Shown piece after piece: positions 1 to 6,580 of a DNA stretch of 13,309 bases. Each line of letters begins with the position of its first letter. The first letter of the stretch is position 1. Position numbers and translations under genes: made by a program. Under the pieces are notes generated by a model. That model was not told the DNA's origin. It saw nothing but the letters and a program-made list of their open reading frames with translations, and did no database searches. Origin of the DNA: Pseudomonadota bacterium (GTDB lineage Bacteria; Pseudomonadota; Gammaproteobacteria; GCA-001735895); contig JACZQS010000019.1 in the NCBI GenBank assembly GCA_022545625.1, positions 1 through 13,309 on the forward strand, given 5' to 3'.

Positions 1-1
1 C

Positions 2-394
2 TGGCAGGACCGGGCCGACGGCCTGCTGGGTGTCACCGCCCTGGGACTTGAACGTTTCGAAATAATATCGACGCAAAATCAGGATAATGGTCTGACCGTG
101 GGCAAGGTCAAAATCCTGACAGAGATTGCCGAGGTTGATATCCCCGAACAATTTTATTATATGCTGGAATTACTCAACCACATTAGTGCCCAGGAGGGGA
201 AAATACCGGATAACAATCAGAGTTTTTCTGAAATGATGTATCGGCTGATATACCAGTTACCTCTCGATACCAACCTCAAGCAAAGGTTGCTGGAAATCCC
301 AAATTGCGGAGACCGGGCAGTCATATTACATGCGGAGCTAATCCGCCTGGGTGTGATTCAATATGTAAACCCTGCGGAGATGCAAGGAGGATAG
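2..394 (+). CDS. LON peptidase substrate-binding-domain protein (3' part)
   Basis: This is the C-terminal 130 residues of a protein whose start lies outside the window. The frame is open from base 2, upstream of an internal GTG at 98. The first residues read WQDRADGLLGVTALGLERF and are followed by NGLTVGKV. This is the pattern of the PF02190 LON N-terminal (substrate-binding) domain, with a G-[LI]-x-G-[VI]-T-x-x-G-x-x-R-F core. The rest is helical, as in stand-alone LON-domain proteins of about 190-200 residues, and no AAA+ or protease domain follows before the TAG stop. Such stand-alone proteins are common in gammaproteobacteria, but their role is poorly defined; binding of unfolded or damaged protein is inferred from the Lon homology. 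The next gene is on the same strand after a gap of about 70 bp, so the two could share a transcript. Confidence 0.8.
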   Translation, partial: WQDRADGLLGVTALGLERFEIISTQNQDNGLTVGKVKILTEIAEVDIPEQFYYMLELLNHISAQEGKIPDNNQSFSEMMYRLIYQLPLDTNLKQRLLEIPNCGDRAVILHAELIRLGVIQYVNPAEMQGG

Positions 395-463
395 CGGGGT
401 TCCTTTGTTTAATGGTGAAGACTAAACTAGCACTTTGATTCGAGTATGCGAGGACCCGCGCCG

Positions 464-1030
464 ATGAGAAACCTATTCATAATTGGAATCATGTTCCTGC
501 TGATTCCCACCGCACAGGCGGCAGAATTATCGGGTGTATTTGTGAAAGATCAGATCACCGCCGAGAACGGCGAGACCCTGCTACTCAACGGCATCGGGCT
601 GCGAGAAAAATTCTGGATCGATATCTACGTCGGATCCTTATACCTGGTTACCAGGTCCGATAATGTCGCCGAAATCCTTTCCGCCCCGCATGCCAGTCGC
701 ATACAGATGGACTTCGTATACAAAGAAGTCGCAAAGGAAAAATTACTCAAAGCCTGGCGTGAAGGTTTCAGTAAAAACCAGAACAAGGAAACTATCGCCG
801 CACTGCAAGATCGTATCGACCAGTTTTACGGTTATTTCGATGCGAATGTGGTCGCTAAAGAACAATATATTCTCGACTATATTCCGGGCAAAGGCACAAC
901 CATTATCAAAAATAGCAAGGTCCTCGGCGTGATTCCAGGCGAGGACTTCAAAAATGCGCTAATGGAAATCTGGTTAGGAAATTATCCGGCCGACAAGAAT
1001 TTAAAGCTCGGCATGTTGGGGTTGAAGTAG
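464..1030 (+). CDS. Secreted chalcone-isomerase-like protein
   Basis: The protein has 188 residues from this start. It opens with a signal peptide (MRN, a hydrophobic core, then a TAQA-A cleavage site near residue 20) and is probably periplasmic. The mature part matches the bacterial chalcone-isomerase-like family (PF16036 type): LNGIGLREKFWIDIYVGSLYL, then a basic AWREGF-x-x-N segment, PGKGTT, and a C-terminal G-x-DF-x-x-ALMEIWLG followed by a conserved LK. The family shares a fold with chalcone isomerase, but no enzymatic activity is established for the bacterial members. An in-frame ATG at 446 adds MRGPAP. I prefer 464 because AGGA (451-454) lies 9 nt upstream and the signal peptide then has a normal short n-region. 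The gene ends 22 nt before a cluster of inverted repeats and converges on hemL. Confidence 0.85.
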   Translation: MRNLFIIGIMFLLIPTAQAAELSGVFVKDQITAENGETLLLNGIGLREKFWIDIYVGSLYLVTRSDNVAEILSAPHASRIQMDFVYKEVAKEKLLKAWREGFSKNQNKETIAALQDRIDQFYGYFDANVVAKEQYILDYIPGKGTTIIKNSKVLGVIPGEDFKNALMEIWLGNYPADKNLKLGMLGLK

Positions 1031-1052
1031 TCGATTACGCTGGTTATCCATT

Positions 1053-1074
1053 ATCAAGGAGTCTGACCCCTTGA
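1053..1074 (+). repeat. 22-bp palindromic repeat, copy 1
   Basis: This 22-mer is identical to the one at 10142-10163. It is an imperfect palindrome: TCAAGG pairs with CCTTGA, with a short GT/AC stem and a 3-nt loop inside. Like the second copy it lies between the 3' ends of two convergent genes. A 12-base piece (TTGAATCTGACC, 1071-1082) overlapping its end recurs at 2579-2590. It resembles REP-type elements mobilised by TnpA_REP (RAYT) transposases, but no such gene is in the window and the family assignment is an inference. Confidence 0.75.
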
Positions 1075-1083
1075 ATCTGACCA

Positions 1084-1120
1084 GGAATCTTGGACCTTGC
1101 CACATCATAAAAAAGATTCC
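1084..1120. repeat. Inverted repeat with 8-bp arms
   Basis: GGAATCTT (1084-1091) and AAGATTCC (1113-1120) are perfect inverted arms around a 21-nt loop. They sit between two other inverted repeats in the same intergenic gap. The arms are short and could have arisen by chance, but the placement in a row of three hairpins suggests one composite element. Confidence 0.45.
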
Positions 1121-1122
1121 GG

Positions 1123-1190
1123 AGTTCTGGGGACACAATACTTAACTCTCGAAAAGCATAGTAATAATTGAGTATTGTGTCCCCAGAACT
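1123..1190. repeat. Long inverted repeat between convergent genes
   Basis: The 20-base arm at 1123-1142 (AGTTCTGGGGACACAATACT) is perfectly complementary to 1171-1190. One G-T wobble extends the RNA stem to 23 pairs (1123-1145 with 1168-1190), leaving a 22-nt AT-rich loop. The right arm ends 5 nt before the hemL stop codon. A transcript from either side would form a very stable hairpin, so it can act on the 3' ends of both genes. There is no clear U-tract, so it is better described as a REP- or MITE-like palindromic element than as a standard intrinsic terminator. Confidence 0.8.
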
Positions 1191-1195
1191 AAAGG

Positions 1196-2476
1196 CTAAA
1201 GATCAGAAAACGCTCGATCGGCGTATTCAATAGTTTTCTGAATTTGCGCATCACTGTGCGCCGCACTCACAAACCCCGCTTCAAAGGCTGAAGGCGCAAG
1301 ATACACACCCTGTTTTAACATCGAATGGAAAAATTGTCTGAAGCGCTCGACGTCACACCGGGTTACATCGGAAAAACGGCTCACGCATTCCTGATCGGTG
1401 AAAAACAAGCCAAACATTGCGCCTACCCTGTTAGCACAGAGCGGAATTTTTTTACTCTTAGCCGCCGCTAATATTCCCTCTACCAGGTCCTTCGTCTTAC
1501 GTTCAAGTTCATCATAAAACCCGGGGCGCGATATAATTTCCAGGTTTTTCAATCCAGCCGCCATCGCCACCGGATTGCCAGCCAGCGTACCGGCCTGATA
1601 CACGGGACCTGTCGGCGCAATATGATCCATGATTTCCTGTCGCCCACCAAAGGCTCCAACCGGCATTCCGCCACCTATCACCTTTCCGAGCGTGGTCAAG
1701 TCCGGTTTGATTCCATACCGTCCTTGTGCGCCGGTTAAACCAACACGAAACCCGGTCATCACTTCATCGAAAATCAATACCGAAGAGGATTCGTCGCAGC
1801 AGCTGCGTAAGCTTGCCAGAAATCCTTCTTCCGGCGGCACACAGTTCATATTACCGGCTACCGGCTCGACTATGACACAGGCGATTTGATCACCGATCTC
1901 AGCGAATACCTGCCCAACCTGCTCACTATTATTGAATTCCAGGGTAATTGTGATTTCTGCCACGGCATCTGGTACACCGGGAGAACTGGGAATGCCTAGC
2001 GTCAATGCCCCCGATCCGGCCTTGACCAATAGTGAGTCGGCATGACCATGATAACAACCCTCAAACTTTATGATTTTATCGCGACCGGTATAGCCTCGAG
2101 CCAGTCGGATCGCGCTCATCGTTGCTTCGGTCCCGGAGCAGGTCATACGCACCTGGTCCATACCCGGCATTATCGAACAAATATTTTCTGCCAACTCAAC
2201 TTCGAGCCGGGTTGGTGCTCCAAAACTTAGCCCTTTTTTTGCAACTGCACAGACTGCGTCGATTATCTCCGGATTCGCGTGACCACAAATCATTGGCCCC
2301 CAGGAACCGACATAATCGATATACGACTTGCCCTCCACATCAATTAAGCAGGCACCCTCGGCATGGTCGATAAACACCGGAGTACCGCCAACACCATTGA
2401 AGGCACGTACCGGTGAATTAACACCCCCCGGGATCACTTTTATGGCGCGCTCAAACAGTGATTCAGAATTTGGCAT
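1196..2476 (-). CDS. hemL: Glutamate-1-semialdehyde 2,1-aminomutase
   Basis: HemL converts glutamate-1-semialdehyde to 5-aminolevulinate with pyridoxal phosphate, the last step of the C5 route feeding haem and other tetrapyrroles; it is cytosolic. The protein has 426 residues, the usual length. It shows the class III aminotransferase layout: an N-terminal PGGVNSPVRAF (16-26), the cofactor-binding SGTEATMSAIRLARG (114-128), YHGH (142-145), the FDEVMTGFR block (236-244), and the Schiff-base lysine K265 in TLGKVIGGGMPVGAFGG. The ATG at 2476 has a good AGGAG 5 nt upstream. A -10-like TATGAA (2514-2509 on this strand) and an abutting 15-bp palindrome lie just upstream. It has its own upstream region rather than being tightly packed behind the ampG-like gene (126-bp gap). 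Its 3' end faces a long inverted repeat. Confidence 0.97.
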   Translation of the reverse strand: MPNSESLFERAIKVIPGGVNSPVRAFNGVGGTPVFIDHAEGACLIDVEGKSYIDYVGSWGPMICGHANPEIIDAVCAVAKKGLSFGAPTRLEVELAENICSIMPGMDQVRMTCSGTEATMSAIRLARGYTGRDKIIKFEGCYHGHADSLLVKAGSGALTLGIPSSPGVPDAVAEITITLEFNNSEQVGQVFAEIGDQIACVIVEPVAGNMNCVPPEEGFLASLRSCCDESSSVLIFDEVMTGFRVGLTGAQGRYGIKPDLTTLGKVIGGGMPVGAFGGRQEIMDHIAPTGPVYQAGTLAGNPVAMAAGLKNLEIISRPGFYDELERKTKDLVEGILAAAKSKKIPLCANRVGAMFGLFFTDQECVSRFSDVTRCDVERFRQFFHSMLKQGVYLAPSAFEAGFVSAAHSDAQIQKTIEYADRAFSDL

Positions 2477-2514
2477 GATGGCTCCTGGTATTAAGCAAGT
2501 TCGATTTATTCATA

Positions 2515-2529
2515 TCTACCAGTGGTAGA
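2515..2529. promoter_or_regulatory. Palindrome upstream of hemL, possible operator
   Basis: TCTACCA-G-TGGTAGA is a perfect 15-bp palindrome (7-bp arms, one central base). On the hemL strand it directly abuts a -10-like TATGAA at 2514-2509, so it occupies the -35/spacer zone, and no good -35 hexamer is visible there. A dimeric regulator bound here would either block or help RNA polymerase at hemL. I cannot match it to a known regulator's site, and a chance palindrome is possible. Confidence 0.35.
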
Positions 2530-2602
2530 CGGTCGGGTTTATTTCGCCTCATTGGTGCATCCAGCAAAAACAGTCTGGTTGAATCTGACCCATCGCAACC
2601 GT

Positions 2603-4162
2603 CTATGCTAGCCTGAAAGAAAACTGGGATCGGCGCGCTGCGAGCATAATCAGCACTAGTACCGGAATACCTATCAGCGCAGTCACGAGGAAAAAACTAG
2701 AGTAGCCGATAGCATCTACCATGGTACCGGAGTACCCCCCAAGAAGCTTGGGTAACAGGGTCATCAACGAACTGAAGATTGCGTATTGTGTCGCGGTAAA
2801 TGAGATATTGGTCAGGCTTGATAAAAAAGCGATAAATGCGGCACTGGCCAAACCGGCGGATAGATTATCTGCCGATATTACGATATAGAGCCAGGTTATA
2901 TCGTAGCCGACCGTTGCGAGTATCATAAACAGCAAATTGGTCGCAGCAGATAACAGGGCGCCTAAAAATAAAATTCGCATCACCCCAAACCGCATCGATA
3001 ACAGGCCTCCAAGCAACCCACCAATGATTGTCATTAGCACACCAAAGGTCTTAACTACCGCCGCAATCTCGATCTTGCTGTATCCAAGATCGTAGTAAAA
3101 TACGTTCGATATCACGCCGAGCACGATGTCGGAAATTCGATAAAGACCCACTAGCGCTAACAATAGCCAGCCAAGGGTCGAACCATAACGGGCGAAAAAA
3201 TCACGCACCGGCAGCAAATAGCTGCGTTCGACCATTTCGCCGCGCACAATCCCGGTTTTTACCAGAATTACTACCAGAACCCAGGCTATCCCCAGCGCAA
3301 CTGCCAGGCGCAAAAATTCAAGCAAAAATCCGGCTAGATGGCGACTGCCCAGAAATTCAGTCAAATCGACCCCGGCCGTACCGACAATATCGCTTGTTAA
3401 ATAGAAACAGCCGATAAAACCAGCCACTGCTATCACAAACATCAATAAAAATCGCGCGTGGTCGGCATTGCTTTCGATCAATGCAAGCGACGCGCGATCG
3501 CCCCGTTCCTGGATTATCAAGGTAGTGAGTATCCCCACCAACATGCATGCTGCCATTACCCAGTAGGTGTATTGCCAGGCCTGGTAAATATAGACCTCAC
3601 TGGTAGAACCAAACCAGGTGGCTAAGAATAACGATCCTGCACCCGCTACAATTAGTGCACTGCGATAGCCGACGATATAGGTTGCGGACATCAATGCCTG
3701 TAATTCAGGACCGGCCGACTCGATGCGATAGGCATCGATCACTATGTCCTGCGTAGCTGATGAAAAACCTAGCAGAACCGCGGCCAGCGCCATCATCGTT
3801 AAACCGCTGCTACCGGTCTGTGGATTGATCGAGGCCATTAAAACGATCGCGACTATGATCGACAACTGCGCGACTAACATCCAGGCACGGCGTCTTCCTA
3901 GCACCCGGGTCAACCCCGGTACTGGCAGTTGGTCAATTAAAGGCGCCCAGACAAATTTGAACGAATAACCCAATGCCGCCCAGCTAAAAAATGTGACCGC
4001 CGAGCGCTCTATCCCCGCTTCACGCAACCACAGACTCAGCGAGGAAAAAATGAGTAGTAATGGAATCCCAGCCGAGAAGCCGAGAAACAGCATGGTGACC
4101 ACTCGCGGGTGGGCAAATGCTTTTGAGGTCTCCAACCAGCCTGGTTGCTGCGAATTACTCAT
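2603..4162 (-). CDS. ampG: AmpG-family muropeptide MFS permease
   Basis: This is an inner-membrane transporter of the AmpG branch of the major facilitator superfamily. AmpG imports anhydro-muropeptides released during cell-wall turnover, feeding recycling and, where AmpC exists, beta-lactamase induction. The protein has 519 residues with roughly 12-14 hydrophobic segments. Diagnostic stretches are FLGFSAGIPLLLIFSSLS in the first helix, WAPLIDQLPVPGL (72-84), the loop motif GRRRAWM (89-95), and SSATQDIVIDAYRIE (134-148), the family signature. The C-terminal half carries matching helices, including LSSLTNISFTATQYAIFSSL. Its ATG shares one base with the stop of the upstream nuclease gene (TAATG), so the two are very likely co-transcribed and translationally coupled. 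Some relatives in this branch have untested substrates, so the symbol is given on family grounds. Confidence 0.88.
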   Translation of the reverse strand: MSNSQQPGWLETSKAFAHPRVVTMLFLGFSAGIPLLLIFSSLSLWLREAGIERSAVTFFSWAALGYSFKFVWAPLIDQLPVPGLTRVLGRRRAWMLVAQLSIIVAIVLMASINPQTGSSGLTMMALAAVLLGFSSATQDIVIDAYRIESAGPELQALMSATYIVGYRSALIVAGAGSLFLATWFGSTSEVYIYQAWQYTYWVMAACMLVGILTTLIIQERGDRASLALIESNADHARFLLMFVIAVAGFIGCFYLTSDIVGTAGVDLTEFLGSRHLAGFLLEFLRLAVALGIAWVLVVILVKTGIVRGEMVERSYLLPVRDFFARYGSTLGWLLLALVGLYRISDIVLGVISNVFYYDLGYSKIEIAAVVKTFGVLMTIIGGLLGGLLSMRFGVMRILFLGALLSAATNLLFMILATVGYDITWLYIVISADNLSAGLASAAFIAFLSSLTNISFTATQYAIFSSLMTLLPKLLGGYSGTMVDAIGYSSFFLVTALIGIPVLVLIMLAARRSQFSFRLA

Positions 4163-4941
4163 TAACCGGCGATTGAAAAGTCATAGTCCATGATCAGGGG
4201 TGCATGGTCAGAAAAGCGATCTCGCCTGAAAATCGAGGCCTTCTGAATCTTATCTTTCAAACCCGGTGTCACCATTTGATAATCGATTCGCCAACCAACA
4301 TTGTTAGCCCAGGACTGCCCCCGATTCGACCACCAGGTATATTGTTCCTCGCGTTGATCGACCTGGCGAAAACCGTCAATAAAACCGACCCGATCAAATA
4401 AATCGCTCAGCCAGGCTCTTTCCTCGGGTAAAAATCCGGAATTTTTCTGATTCGATCTCCAGTTTTTCAAATCAATATTCTGGTGCGCTATATTCCAGTC
4501 TCCGCAGATGATAAATTCTCTACGTTTACGCCGTAATGCCTGCAAATGCAGCATAAAGCTTTGCATAAAACGAAACTTCGATTCCTGTCGATGATCACCC
4601 GAAGAACCGGATGGGGCGTATAGCGAAATGACCGATAAATTTTTATATCGATATTCGAGATAACGCCCTTCGTTGTCGAATTCAGACTCACCATATCCCC
4701 GAATAACCTGCAACGGTTTGTGCAAGCTGTACAGTGCTGTACCGCTATAGCCTTTTTTCAATGCATCAAAATAATGACACTGATATGACTCGGGATGGAA
4801 CACTGGATCCTGCAATTGGTCGACCTGTGCCTTGGTTTCCTGGACGCAGACGAAATCGGCCCCCTGCTTTGCAAGCCAGGCAAAAAAACCTTTACGGGCA
4901 GCCGCGCGTATACCATTGGTATTGATCGATATCACTCGCAT
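4162..4941 (-). CDS. xth: Exodeoxyribonuclease III / Crc-type EEP nuclease
   Basis: The protein has 259 residues of the exonuclease-endonuclease-phosphatase fold. ExoIII cleaves DNA 5' to abasic sites and removes nucleotides 3'-5' in base-excision repair. The catalytic set is intact: N7 and N9 in INTNGIR, E35 in QETK, Y108 in LYAPSG, D148 and N150 in GDWNI, D220 in GWRIDY, and S244-D245-H246 in SDHAP. The length, the RRKRRE run (138-143), the LTPGL/VTPGL-like segment and the position divergent from pyrE all match Pseudomonas Crc, the Hfq partner in catabolite repression. As I recall, Crc has lost several of these residues. I therefore read this as a catalytically competent nuclease orthologous to Crc. 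No strong ribosome site precedes the ATG. Its own promoter must overlap pyrE, because only about 34 bp separate the start codons. Confidence 0.92.
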   Translation of the reverse strand: MRVISINTNGIRAAARKGFFAWLAKQGADFVCVQETKAQVDQLQDPVFHPESYQCHYFDALKKGYSGTALYSLHKPLQVIRGYGESEFDNEGRYLEYRYKNLSVISLYAPSGSSGDHRQESKFRFMQSFMLHLQALRRKRREFIICGDWNIAHQNIDLKNWRSNQKNSGFLPEERAWLSDLFDRVGFIDGFRQVDQREEQYTWWSNRGQSWANNVGWRIDYQMVTPGLKDKIQKASIFRRDRFSDHAPLIMDYDFSIAG

Positions 4942-4968
4942 GAAAGCTTTCTCATAAACCGCTATGAT
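4940..4968 (+). promoter_or_regulatory. Predicted pyrE promoter
   Basis: The -35-like ATGAAA (4940-4945, 4 of 6 consensus) and -10 TATGAT (4963-4968, 5 of 6) are separated by the optimal 17 bp. The predicted start of transcription is about 4975-4976, at the A of the pyrE ATG at 4976. The -35 box overlaps the first codon of the divergent nuclease gene. Confidence 0.55.
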
Positions 4969-4975
4969 ACATGAT

Positions 4976-5614
4976 ATGCAAGCCTACCAATCTCAATTTC
5001 TAGACTACTGCCTGCAAAGGGGAGTTCTCAAATTCGGTGAGTTTACTTTGAAATCTGGACGCGTGAGCCCCTACTTTTTCAATGCCGGGCTATTTAACAC
5101 CGGCGCCGATCTGACGGCCCTGGGAGATTTTTATGCGGAGGCTATCCAGCTCGCGGGGGTGGAATTCGATCTGTTATTTGGCCCAGCGTACAAGGGTATT
5201 CCACTCGCAGCGGTAACCGCCAGCTCTCTCTATCAACATCATGCGCGTGATATCCCCTATGCTTTCGATCGAAAGGAAGTCAAAGATCACGGCGAGGGGG
5301 GCCAAACAGTGGGTTCGCCAATAAGCGGCAGGGTGATGATTATTGACGATGTTATCACCGCAGGAACCGCAATCCGTCAGTCGATGCAACTAATCGAATC
5401 GCTTGGCGCCAGGGTCACCGCGGTTACGCTTGCGCTCGACCGCCAGGAAAAGGGGCAGGGAGAGTTGTCGGCAATACAGGAGTTAGAACAACTCGGAGTG
5501 CAGGTTATTACCATCATTCGGCTCGATGATATCATCCAACATATAAAAAGCACTAGCCATGCCTCGCAACTAAAAGCCGTAGCTGCCTACCGTGAGCGGT
5601 ACGGCATCGACTGA
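4976..5614 (+). CDS. pyrE: Orotate phosphoribosyltransferase
   Basis: PyrE joins orotate to PRPP, giving orotidine 5'-phosphate in pyrimidine synthesis; it is a cytosolic dimer. From ATG 4976 the protein has 212 residues, near the 213 of E. coli, and begins MQAYQSQF like E. coli MKPYQRQF. An in-frame ATG at 4964 would add MIHD. Hallmarks are VLKFGEFTLKSGRVSPYFFN, FGPAYKGIPLA, the flexible catalytic loop RKEVKDHGEGG, and the PRPP-binding VMIIDDVITAGTAI. No Shine-Dalgarno sequence precedes either ATG, while the predicted promoter would start RNA at about 4976, so the mRNA may be leaderless. In enterics pyrE follows rph and is attenuated through its leader; here rph is 6 kb away and that arrangement is absent. 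The next gene starts 65 bp downstream. Confidence 0.97.
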   Translation: MQAYQSQFLDYCLQRGVLKFGEFTLKSGRVSPYFFNAGLFNTGADLTALGDFYAEAIQLAGVEFDLLFGPAYKGIPLAAVTASSLYQHHARDIPYAFDRKEVKDHGEGGQTVGSPISGRVMIIDDVITAGTAIRQSMQLIESLGARVTAVTLALDRQEKGQGELSAIQELEQLGVQVITIIRLDDIIQHIKSTSHASQLKAVAAYRERYGID

Positions 5615-5679
5615 ACTATGAACTCGATAACGGGTCTACCACTGGATCTCACTGACTGCCGGATTGGCCGGGATTAAAT

Positions 5680-6438
5680 ATGAAGCGACTGCTGCTGATA
5701 ATGAGCCTGATGGCATCACCCACCTTTGCCGCTGAAACAATTACTATATCGAGCAATGGGCAGCAAACCGCTGTTCTAGAACTTTATACATCGGAGGGAT
5801 GTAGCAGTTGCCCGTCGGCCGATCGATGGTTAGCGGCCCTGGTCGAGCTGCCGAATGATGAACTCGACGTACTGGCCCTGGCGTTTCACGTTGATTATTG
5901 GGATTATCTCGGTTGGAAAGATCGATTTGGCAGTCCCAGGTATACCAGTAGACAGAGGCAATTGGGCTCCAATAACAACCAGAGAACAATTTACACGCCC
6001 GAGTTTTTTGTCGATGGCAAAGAGGCGCGCGGCACCAGGAATGTACTGGATAAAATTCGCAGTGCGAATAAACAACAGGCACAAATTCAACTCAAACTGT
6101 CAATATCAAAATCCTCCAACGCATTGCAGATCGAATTACAGTCGGTCACCCCGGATGCAGTCGATAAACCCCTCCGGCACCGTTATTTCGTCTATGAAAA
6201 TCAACTCATGAGTGATGTAACAAGAGGCGAAAATTCAGGTGAACGCCTGTTCCACCAGCAGGTGGTGCGTTACATGAGTCCCGAGTTAGATCTTAAACAT
6301 AATAATCGGCACAAAATTACTATCAATCCGGAATGGCGCCTCGATAATATCGGCGTTGCAGCACTGGTGACCGAGCCGGGTAACGAAAACTATCTTCAGG
6401 TAGTTCATTCAACAATTACAGCATTGTTGGATCAGTGA
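5680..6438 (+). CDS. Exported DUF1223 thioredoxin-fold protein
   Basis: The protein has 252 residues. An N-terminal signal peptide (MKRLLLIMSLMASPTFA-AE) indicates export to the periplasm. The mature protein begins with the DUF1223 (PF06764) signature: LELYTSEGCSSCPSADRWL, with a C41-x-x-C44 pair in a thioredoxin-like position, then HVDYWDYLGWKDRF, and later the TPEFFVDGK motif in the place of the cis-proline strand. The fold suggests a thiol-redox role, but the family has no agreed function. The C-terminal third (about 140-252) looks like a beta-rich domain without recognised catalytic residues. It follows pyrE on the same strand by 65 bp and may be read from the pyrE transcript. A GGGA lies about 8 nt before the ATG, a weak ribosome site. 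Confidence 0.85.
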   Translation: MKRLLLIMSLMASPTFAAETITISSNGQQTAVLELYTSEGCSSCPSADRWLAALVELPNDELDVLALAFHVDYWDYLGWKDRFGSPRYTSRQRQLGSNNNQRTIYTPEFFVDGKEARGTRNVLDKIRSANKQQAQIQLKLSISKSSNALQIELQSVTPDAVDKPLRHRYFVYENQLMSDVTRGENSGERLFHQQVVRYMSPELDLKHNNRHKITINPEWRLDNIGVAALVTEPGNENYLQVVHSTITALLDQ

Positions 6439-6580
6439 GGCTTTCCGCCGGATAGACGGGCTAACAAGCGATGGAAATAAGTCAAAAATATTCTATGATT
6501 AGGTAGAGATCACTAAAGTGCGCCGATTCGGGTCATACAGGATCAAGGGTGCCGGGATTAGAAAGTTTTAGACTTACGCC

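Noticed and set aside
446..463. Earlier in-frame ATG of the chalcone-isomerase-like gene at 446
   Set aside because: It has no good ribosome site and puts PAP residues before the signal peptide; 464 has AGGA at a proper distance. Not excluded.
2577..2600. Possible terminator after the ampG-like gene: GGTTG/CAACC stem followed on - by a TTTTT run
   Set aside because: The stem is only 5 bp with a 14-nt loop and the T-run starts 6 nt after it, too weak to call.
4964..4975. Earlier in-frame ATG of pyrE at 4964 (adds MIHD)
   Set aside because: It lies inside the predicted -10 box, has no ribosome site, and the extra residues are not in known PyrE proteins.
6494..6499. TATGAT as a promoter for the DUF4124 gene
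   Set aside because: The best -35 at 17 bp (ATGGAA) matches only 3 of 6 and there is no extended -10, so it is mentioned with the gene but not listed as a promoter.
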